A stretch of DNA of 33,796 bases from a virus. Each line of letters starts with the position of its first letter. Positions within the stretch are counted from its first letter, which is position 1. The DNA is taken from IMG/VR virus record IMGVR_UViG_3300008117_004422, positions 1 through 33,796 of that record. The stretch is one strand, 5' to 3'. Of the stretch, positions 28,754 to 33,796 are shown piece after piece. Position numbers and translations under genes: made by a program. The notes below the pieces were generated by a model that was not told the DNA's origin, made no database searches, and saw only the letters and a list, made by a program, of their open reading frames with translations.

Positions 28754-30178
28754 TTAAATCATTATAAAAGGCATAGGTGCGATATAATCGTCGGTAGTAT
28801 CACGCAGTTTTTGATCTAGATCAGCATCATAACTTTGCAATGACTGTATTATTCTAAGCGAAAGCAAGGTAGCGGATACAAGATCATCCGTTTCCCCAAT
28901 TTTGGCAGCAAATCCTGCGCCGCTGGCTACAAATGTTTTAAGCTCACTGATTAAATTTTTACTACAAATTATCATTTTACGGTTTTCTATTAAATTTTTC
29001 AATTTGGCACAAACTGCCAATTTTGTTTTGTTTGTAGTAGTGAACCCTTTCCTATGTATTCTTGCCTGTCCTATTTTGATTGGTTGACTTAAAAAAGTGC
29101 CCTTTATGTTCTCTTCGCCAAACTCGGCTATTACAATTAATGCAGCTTCACCCAAAGTGTTATTTTCTACACTGTAATAAATATCTCCCCCGGTACCCAA
29201 GCTGGGATCTAAACCAATTGCATAAGTACGATTTTTTTGAGGTTTTTGAAACCAACGCACTTGGCCCTGTAGTTCTACAGGATCACGCCCTTCAAGTTCT
29301 GATAAAGTAATACTGTTAATAAGTGTTTCGTCATAAATCAGAAACTCGCAACCGTGTTCACGTCTAAAACGTTCCTCACCAATTCTACCAATTTCTTCAG
29401 CTTTCCATTGTTCGTCCCTGTCAGGATGCTCCCACCATGCAGCCTGATATCCTTTGAATCCATTTACGCCCAGGCCATCTGCTCTGGGATTGCCAAATTC
29501 GTCTATTATTTTGTTTGCCTGTTTCCAAATATATGCAAATTGATCTTCGTCACTGTTAGGAGTGCTAGTAATAATAGCTTTACCACCGGTACTGAGTGTG
29601 GGCGATATACTTGTCCAAAACTCTTTGGCAATAGTGGGCCTGACGAATGCAAATTCGTCACAGTAGAGTAAAGTAATACTCATACCTCGGCCAGTGGTTT
29701 CAGTGGTTGTTTGACTTACAATTCTTGATCCATTTTCAAAATCAATCGACCCTTTGTTATAACTGGTAACACCGGCTCTGATCCAGTCCGGGCATAATTC
29801 GTAAGCATAGCGCACACGTTGCATGATTTCTTGGGCACCGGTGTATTTGTGTGCTGCAATCAATATTGTTGAATCTGGCCTAAACATGGCAAACCATAAC
29901 AGGTAACCAGCTGCACTTGTGGTTTTACCTGTTTGTCTGGGCATTAGGCTAATACTGAATCTGTTGTTGTGATAAGTATCTATAAGCTTTCTTTGATATT
30001 CAAAAGGTTCGTACAACATTTTACCTTTTACAGGATGCTGTATATAAAAATAATTGCTCATAAAATACTCAGGACCTGAATCAGGATCTGCACATCTGGC
30101 AAATTCTAATATCTGGTCCTCGGTCATGTTGACTTTTTGATACGGACTCTTTATAATACTATCATTAGGCTTTAACAT
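28754..30178 (-). CDS. 17: Large terminase subunit (gp17-like)
   Basis: A 474-aa packaging motor protein. Walker A MPRQTGKTT is at 79-87, Walker B ITLLYCDEF with Asp174/Glu175, and the coupling motif AIITSTPNS at about 201-209. The RNase H-like nuclease has YAIGLDPSLGTGGD (Asp324) and, near the C-terminus, ETDDLVSATLLSL. It cuts concatemeric DNA and pumps it into the procapsid. It is shorter than T4 gp17 (610 aa). Its ATG is only ten bases from the divergent HNH gene, whose promoter lies inside the terminase coding sequence. Confidence 0.92.
   Translation of the reverse strand: MLKPNDSIIKSPYQKVNMTEDQILEFARCADPDSGPEYFMSNYFYIQHPVKGKMLYEPFEYQRKLIDTYHNNRFSISLMPRQTGKTTSAAGYLLWFAMFRPDSTILIAAHKYTGAQEIMQRVRYAYELCPDWIRAGVTSYNKGSIDFENGSRIVSQTTTETTGRGMSITLLYCDEFAFVRPTIAKEFWTSISPTLSTGGKAIITSTPNSDEDQFAYIWKQANKIIDEFGNPRADGLGVNGFKGYQAAWWEHPDRDEQWKAEEIGRIGEERFRREHGCEFLIYDETLINSITLSELEGRDPVELQGQVRWFQKPQKNRTYAIGLDPSLGTGGDIYYSVENNTLGEAALIVIAEFGEENIKGTFLSQPIKIGQARIHRKGFTTTNKTKLAVCAKLKNLIENRKMIICSKNLISELKTFVASGAGFAAKIGETDDLVSATLLSLRIIQSLQSYDADLDQKLRDTTDDYIAPMPFIMI
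30129..30157 (+). promoter_or_regulatory. Sigma70-like promoter of HNH gene, TTGACT-N17-TATAAT
   Basis: On the plus strand TTGACT (30129-30134) and TATAAT (30152-30157) are exactly 17 bases apart, eleven of twelve consensus matches. The start would be near 30164, about 25 bases before the HNH ATG. The promoter is embedded antisense in the first codons of terminase. Confidence 0.65.
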
Positions 30179-30188
30179 AATTTTACTT

Positions 30189-30716
30189 ATGGCTCATACT
30201 CTACTTTTAAACAAAGATTATCAACCTATCAGTGTTCTTCCACTAAGCGTAATTGATTGGCGTCATGCTATCAAACTCATGTTCTTGGGTAGAATTACTG
30301 TGATTGAAACCTATTCTGATTGGATAGTACATAGTGAAAAATTGGCACTAAATGTGCCCAGTGTTGCTATTACCAAAGAATACTTCAATTTCAAACGTCG
30401 CGTAAACTTTACTAGACACAACATGTACTTGCGTGATCTTTATCAGTGTCAATACTGCGAAGATACATTTGACTTTAAGGATCTAACTATTGATCATGTG
30501 ATTCCGTTGAGCTTAGGTGGGCAAACCAATTGGGAAAATTGTGTAACAAGTTGCAAGGCATGCAATTTTGCCAAAGCAAACAAGTTAAAAAAGCCTATTC
30601 AAAAACCTTATCGACCTGATTATTGGGCATTGGCTGCGGCCTGGAAGCACAGCCCTTTTAGAGTTAGAGATGCTAAATGGAATCAATATTTAGGTAGAGA
30701 TGCGGAAGCAGCCTAG
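30189..30716 (+). CDS. HNH endonuclease
   Basis: A 175-aa plus-strand protein. Zinc-binding pairs CQYC (87, 90) and CKAC (122, 125) flank the HNH core TIDHVIPLSLGGQTNWENC (His103, Asn117), and Asn126 follows. The N-terminal LLLNKDYQPISVLPLSVIDWRHAI is the common start of this stand-alone HNH family. Such genes often sit next to phage terminases, where HNH proteins can assist packaging; a homing or defence role is also possible. It stands alone on the plus strand and shares the palindromic stop CTAG with the convergent gene. Confidence 0.88.
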   Translation: MAHTLLLNKDYQPISVLPLSVIDWRHAIKLMFLGRITVIETYSDWIVHSEKLALNVPSVAITKEYFNFKRRVNFTRHNMYLRDLYQCQYCEDTFDFKDLTIDHVIPLSLGGQTNWENCVTSCKACNFAKANKLKKPIQKPYRPDYWALAAAWKHSPFRVRDAKWNQYLGRDAEAA

Positions 30717-30922
30717 ATTGGCCGCTCGCCTGTAAGATAGGGCTTGCTAAACCAAAGTTTAAACCAGGCGTCAGTTCCAGGGCGAATATCATGTTTCTTC
30801 ATGAGTTCGCCTTTTTCATTGCCGGTTACACTGATATTGCTGCCAGCAAAGCCCCGGTACTCTTGCATAACTGCACGATTACCAATACCGGCTAACACTT
30901 TTAATTGTTCAATATCATTCAT
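30713..30922 (-). CDS. Small conserved hypothetical protein
   Basis: A 69-aa protein, MNDIEQLKVLAGIGNRAV to WFKLWFSKPYLTGERPI. The ending MKKHDIRPGTDAWFKLWFSKP resembles, from memory, short proteins common in T4-like cyanophages and relatives. No catalytic motif is seen. It is soluble, with a basic C-terminus. Its start overlaps the 55-aa gene by eight bases (ATGAATGA), and its stop overlaps the HNH stop in CTAG. The function is unknown. Confidence 0.75.
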   Translation of the reverse strand: MNDIEQLKVLAGIGNRAVMQEYRGFAGSNISVTGNEKGELMKKHDIRPGTDAWFKLWFSKPYLTGERPI

Positions 30923-31082
30923 TGATTTCTCTGGCTAAACAATAGGCTTGTATTTTTTCTTCTCTGTGATATCTAATTACTGATATTATTTCTTCACATG
31001 CACCAAGTGTAGGGTAAGTGTTCCACTCGCGCCAAACACCATCATCTACTACAAGGACCATTAACACAAAAATCCATTTCAT
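30915..31082 (-). CDS. 55-aa small protein with hydrophobic N-terminus
   Basis: A minus-strand frame from ATG 31082 to TGA 30915, MKWIFVLMVLVVDDGVWREW to CLAREINE. The N-terminus (WIFVLMVLVV) resembles a short membrane anchor or signal segment. Two cysteines are present. It packs exactly between the 21-codon frame (TAATG) and the next gene (ATGAATGA). The function is unknown. Packing supports it; no ribosome binding site is clear. Confidence 0.6.
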   Translation of the reverse strand: MKWIFVLMVLVVDDGVWREWNTYPTLGACEEIISVIRYHREEKIQAYCLAREINE

Positions 31083-31147
31083 TAATGATCGCCGTATGGT
31101 ACAACAGGGCGATCATCTTCGGGCATGTCCGGTCCTAGTTGCACCAT
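31082..31147 (-). CDS. Possible 21-aa microprotein
   Basis: A minus-strand frame MVQLGPDMPEDDRPVVPYGDH. It starts inside the end of the nuclease gene and ends in a TAATG overlap with the 55-aa gene, so it fills the gap exactly. It is acidic and proline-rich. At this size it could be chance, but the junction fits the packing style of the region. Confidence 0.35.
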   Translation of the reverse strand: MVQLGPDMPEDDRPVVPYGDH

Positions 31148-31569
31148 GACTGTTTTGCTTCGCCATAATACTCTCTAGCGAATCCGTTTGCAATTAGCAT
31201 GGCACGTAGGCTCTGTCCATCTAGTATTATATCACCTAACACACGCCCACCAAACTTGTCCCAACCATAAAGTATAACTTGACGTTTGACTGACTTGGCT
31301 ACAGCATTTTTGGTAAATGCAGTTGCAGCTTCGCCGCGTTGGGCTTCGCTGGGGCACATGGCACGATGGCCTTTTTCTGGAGTATCAACTCCGAATACTC
31401 TCACAGCCAATTCAGGCTTTAGCGGAGCAGGTAAAAATTGTGCTGCAATTACCACGGTATCACCATCGTTGACTCTAACTACTTGTGCATCATATGTGAC
31501 ACCTTGTGGTGCCTTTTGAGCTAACACTAAACCTGGTACTAATAATAGAACTGCTAATAATTTTTTCAT
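31135..31569 (-). CDS. Thermonuclease (SNase-like) with signal peptide
   Basis: A 144-aa protein with a staphylococcal-nuclease OB-fold. VVRVNDGDTVVI holds the metal-binding Asp, VRVFGVDTPEKGH the active-site Arg/Asp/Glu region, and YGWDKFGGRVLGDIILDG the second catalytic Arg. Residues 1-17 (MKKLLAVLLLVPGLVLA) form a clear signal peptide with an A-x-A-like cleavage site (VLA-QK), so the product is probably exported to the periplasm. AAGGA precedes the ATG. It could degrade DNA outside the cytoplasm, for example incoming DNA. Two Cys near the C-terminal part may form a disulfide. Confidence 0.85.
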   Translation of the reverse strand: MKKLLAVLLLVPGLVLAQKAPQGVTYDAQVVRVNDGDTVVIAAQFLPAPLKPELAVRVFGVDTPEKGHRAMCPSEAQRGEAATAFTKNAVAKSVKRQVILYGWDKFGGRVLGDIILDGQSLRAMLIANGFAREYYGEAKQSWCN

Positions 31570-31580
31570 TGATTTTCCTT

Positions 31581-32018
31581 TTATGATTTTGTGTAGGTTG
31601 TTTGTATATTTTGACCAGGTTGAATATTTTTACCTGCTCCGCCAAACCCTACACCTTTGTCTACCCGAACATTATGTGTTTGTCCAGGTGTACCTAATGC
31701 GCCTGCGGTGTCTTTGTAGGACGTTTGAACTTGCGATGTACCTGCCAACTGTCCTTTGTTATATGCAGGACTACTTTGTGTGACTGTTGCAGTTAAATTT
31801 GGTGCTACTTGTCGTGAAGCTGAAACTGAACTTGCTCCGCCTGGTGAGAGATCCTGTTTGGCTGTAACTTTTGTACCTGCTACATCTGTAGTGCCTGTGA
31901 CTGTTTTAGTAGATTTGTCTACAGTAAAACTAGAATTGTCACCTACATTGGCTGTTGCAGATGCGGGTTCTTCAGCAATGATATCTAAATACCGCCTAAA
32001 AAACCTCGGATCAGTCAT
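31581..32018 (-). CDS. Low-complexity Ser/Thr/Gly-rich protein, unknown
   Basis: A 145-aa protein starting MTDPRFFRRYLDIIAEEP. It then has a repetitive stretch rich in Thr, Ser, Gly, Val and Gln (TVTGTTDVAGTKVTAKQ, GKNIQPGQNIQTTYTKS), without cysteine and with few hydrophobics. The composition is like extracellular or virion fibre proteins. A short basic/acidic N-terminus precedes it, with no signal peptide. Its ATG directly follows the stop of the upstream gene. The function is unknown; a virion role is inference. Confidence 0.6.
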   Translation of the reverse strand: MTDPRFFRRYLDIIAEEPASATANVGDNSSFTVDKSTKTVTGTTDVAGTKVTAKQDLSPGGASSVSASRQVAPNLTATVTQSSPAYNKGQLAGTSQVQTSYKDTAGALGTPGQTHNVRVDKGVGFGGAGKNIQPGQNIQTTYTKS

Positions 32019-32576
32019 TTACCAACTTCTGCAAGACCAATATCTTGCCTTCCAACGTGGCCCTGGATTGTCGCAGTTGTGTCTGGCTCTGAAACTTTTA
32101 CGACGTTTAGGATTTGACTTTTTAATACGCATGTTAGGATCACCAAATTCAACTTTGACTACATTGCCATTTGGCTTTCTTACATATACTTTACTTTTCT
32201 TAACATCGCCCTTCATCTTCTTACCAAGGGGAACGTTACGACCGCGATATTCTGCCTCTTCTAAATCATTGTCTGGTGATGTTTCAAATTTTACATCGTG
32301 ATAAACATCCTCTTCGATATTCTCATCGCCATTTATAGGGCTGGTAGAATCTTGTGCAGGGGGCAAGTTCGAATTCTCATTGAGATATCCCACTTGTCTT
32401 AGAATCTGTAACATAGTGTCATCTGCCTCGATTACAATACCATCTTCCATTACATCAACAACATAAGTTTCTAATAGCGTTTCATCTCTAGCAATTTCTA
32501 AATCAAAATAATCGCCTACTGAGGGATCCTCATATGATTCTTCAACTTGCTCGATGTATTCTCTTAGAGTTTTCAT
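32019..32576 (-). CDS. Conserved phage protein with Cys/Trp/Arg-rich C-terminus
   Basis: A 185-aa protein. The N-terminal two-thirds are acidic (MKTLREYIEQVEESYEDPS; DENIEEDVYHDV). The C-terminal part EAEYRGRNVPLGKKMKGDVKKSKVYVRKPNGNVVKVEFGDPNMRIKKSNPKRRKSFRARHNC, ending RYWSCRSW, is basic and, from memory, is a conserved segment of T4-like aquatic phage proteins (DUF5872-like). The two cysteines may bind a metal. Its start overlaps the upstream gene by ATGA. A structural or head-associated role is possible but unproven. Confidence 0.72.
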   Translation of the reverse strand: MKTLREYIEQVEESYEDPSVGDYFDLEIARDETLLETYVVDVMEDGIVIEADDTMLQILRQVGYLNENSNLPPAQDSTSPINGDENIEEDVYHDVKFETSPDNDLEEAEYRGRNVPLGKKMKGDVKKSKVYVRKPNGNVVKVEFGDPNMRIKKSNPKRRKSFRARHNCDNPGPRWKARYWSCRSW

Positions 32577-33778
32577 CGTTTGATTCCTGGTGTGACAACA
32601 GGTGCTTTAGGAGCAGCAGGCGCTTTGGGAGCAGCAGGTGACTTACCTACAGGACCTTCATCTGGACTCGGTGGTTGAATACCAAGATCGGCTGTAAAAA
32701 TTTCAGCCTGGCCTGTGTCGCCTTTGGGTCTACGGGGCTCAGCTTCTCTTACTAGTACGCTATCTAGCAGTGCTGACAGTTCTTCATCAAGCATAGCATC
32801 AGTGGCCATTGGATTGTCACCAGCCTTGGGCATGTTGGCAAATTGCTTCTTCTCGCGGTTTAGATCGTTGCCTTGACGAATAATTCTGTCTACAGTTTCA
32901 TATTCTTCTTCTGGAGTGTTGGCGTATTCAGTTTCGCGATCCGCCTCCATCATTTCTTCGTCATCTGAAACGACTAGCATAGACGGTTTATTGCCACCTT
33001 CCATTCCTGCTAATTTCAACATAGATAAAAGTTCTTCTGCCTTGTCGCCTTGCGCAGAGATAGTAACACTCTTTGTTCCGTCACTGCTCATGTTTGTACT
33101 CACATTCATCGAATCACGTTGATCCATGCCCATGTCGCCACATTCGTCTACACGACTTTCGCTGAGACCAGCCAATTTAGCTAGTTCATTTAGTGTGTCA
33201 TCTGCTGCTACTTCGTAAACGGGTGCTTCGTTCATGTTGCCACCTATTTCTGAATAGAAACGATCTGACACCCATTGGTGCGGATCACCTTCTCTTGCTT
33301 TGGCAATACCATAAGGCATTTCGCCACGATCAACGTAGTAATCATACAATGCATCATAAAGATTCTCAGACATGTCTGCGCCACCTAAAAAACTTTTAAC
33401 TTCATGCTTGTATCGATTTACAATATGATTCAATGTGTGGCCTTCTTCGTCTAACATTAAATTTAGACCTTCTGTGACCTTTTGTGGTAAGCCTTTGTGC
33501 TTGGTAGCAGCAAAGTCTTTGGCATCTTTCTTGCCCATAGTTTTGGCAACTTTCTTAAGTTCAGGGCTGGCTCCTTTTATCTTTTCGCCTTTTTGCATGG
33601 CGTGTACCATGCCCATGAACTTTTGCTGTTGTTTACTAACAGCTTTTTCGCTGACTAATTTAGATTCGTCTAAATTTTTTTTTTCTAAACCACTTAGACG
33701 AAGCATATCATTGAATGCTTCCTCTAGTTGTTCATCTAGGGATTCATCGACTTCTTCCTCTAATTCATTTTCCTGCAT
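32573..33778 (-). CDS. Acidic phage protein with DUF3008-like segment, possibly incomplete at the window edge
   Basis: A 401-aa protein. It begins with an acidic stretch (MQENELEEEVDESLDEQLEE), then a segment at about 46-102, AVSKQQQKFMGMVHAMQKGEK through KDFAATKHKGLPQKV, that matches the DUF3008-type motif of phage and bacterial proteins. The middle is rich in Asp, Glu and Met, and the C-terminus has PAAPKAP repeats. The frame stays open upstream of the ATG to the window edge, so translation may begin outside. It is probably virion-associated; the function is unknown. Confidence 0.7.
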   Translation of the reverse strand: MQENELEEEVDESLDEQLEEAFNDMLRLSGLEKKNLDESKLVSEKAVSKQQQKFMGMVHAMQKGEKIKGASPELKKVAKTMGKKDAKDFAATKHKGLPQKVTEGLNLMLDEEGHTLNHIVNRYKHEVKSFLGGADMSENLYDALYDYYVDRGEMPYGIAKAREGDPHQWVSDRFYSEIGGNMNEAPVYEVAADDTLNELAKLAGLSESRVDECGDMGMDQRDSMNVSTNMSSDGTKSVTISAQGDKAEELLSMLKLAGMEGGNKPSMLVVSDDEEMMEADRETEYANTPEEEYETVDRIIRQGNDLNREKKQFANMPKAGDNPMATDAMLDEELSALLDSVLVREAEPRRPKGDTGQAEIFTADLGIQPPSPDEGPVGKSPAAPKAPAAPKAPVVTPGIKR

Positions 33779-33796
33779 TGGTTGGTTTGGCGTGCT

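Noticed and set aside
31756-32301. A 181-codon open frame on the plus strand
   Set aside because: It lies antisense to two well-supported minus-strand genes (31581..32018 and 32019..32576), has no ribosome binding site and encodes low-quality sequence. It is a shadow frame.
1-33796. An integrated prophage or a bacterial chromosome segment
   Set aside because: No integrase, attachment site, tRNA or housekeeping gene is seen. The uvsX, uvsY, gp32 and terminase set with dense overlaps fits a virulent T4-like phage.
1-33796. tRNA genes
   Set aside because: No stretch was recognised with the acceptor stem, T-loop GTTCRANNC and anticodon arm in order, and the gaps between genes are too small. A covariance-model scan would be needed to exclude this fully.

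Overview
The window looks like part of a T4-like (myovirus-type) bacteriophage genome, probably from an uncultured aquatic phage of a Gram-negative host. The diagnostic core is a UvsX recombinase, a UvsY-like mediator, a gp32-type ssDNA-binding protein and a gp17-type large terminase, packed with almost no intergenic DNA and rich in ATGA and TAATG start/stop overlaps. The sequence is fairly AT-rich. No rRNA, tRNA, integrase, CRISPR array or insertion sequence was seen, and no gene-free stretch exceeds 300 bases.

Layout. (1) Positions 1-3139, minus strand: small accessory genes. They include a tandem family of short paralogues whose ends overlap by ATGA and whose conserved C-terminus encodes the ribosome binding site of the next gene. 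An LPD29-like protein and an apparently frameshifted gamma-glutamylcyclotransferase follow. Four sigma70-like promoters drive this area. (2) 3179-5459: a twitch-type radical SAM gene converging on an asparagine-synthase-like gene. (3) 5449-12252, minus: a ten-gene overlapping sugar operon (counting the asparagine-synthase-like gene) with most of an ADP-heptose pathway (HldE kinase half, HldE adenylyltransferase half, HldD), two GT9 heptosyltransferase-like proteins, a cupin, a C-methyltransferase-like enzyme and an RmlB-like dehydratase. (4) 12283-13317: a 49-aa gene and a GT17-like glycosyltransferase. (5) 13367-17933, plus: a GT34-like glycosyltransferase, an SDR epimerase, two methyltransferases, a two-gene minimal transketolase and an RmlB relative lacking its catalytic core. 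(6) 17893-23500, mostly minus: DUF2452-like, membrane, MazG-like, radical SAM/SPASM, a large unknown protein, a nucleotidyltransferase-cupin fusion and a methyltransferase. (7) 23500-30178, minus: the replication/recombination/packaging core (uvsY, uvsX, gp32, a conserved 482-aa protein, terminase). (8) 30189-33778: an HNH nuclease on the plus strand, then small minus-strand proteins, a nuclease with a signal peptide, and structural-looking acidic proteins running to the window edge.

How it may work together. Both sugar operons begin 26-27 bases downstream of an AATAAATA motif resembling T4-type late promoters, so the sugar genes may be expressed late, when virions are built. Transketolase can make sedoheptulose 7-phosphate, the entry point of the heptose pathway. 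The HldE/HldD homologues could turn heptose 7-phosphate into ADP-heptose, and the GT9 enzymes could transfer it. The acceptor (host LPS, virion protein or other) cannot be read from the sequence. GmhA and GmhB are not in this window.
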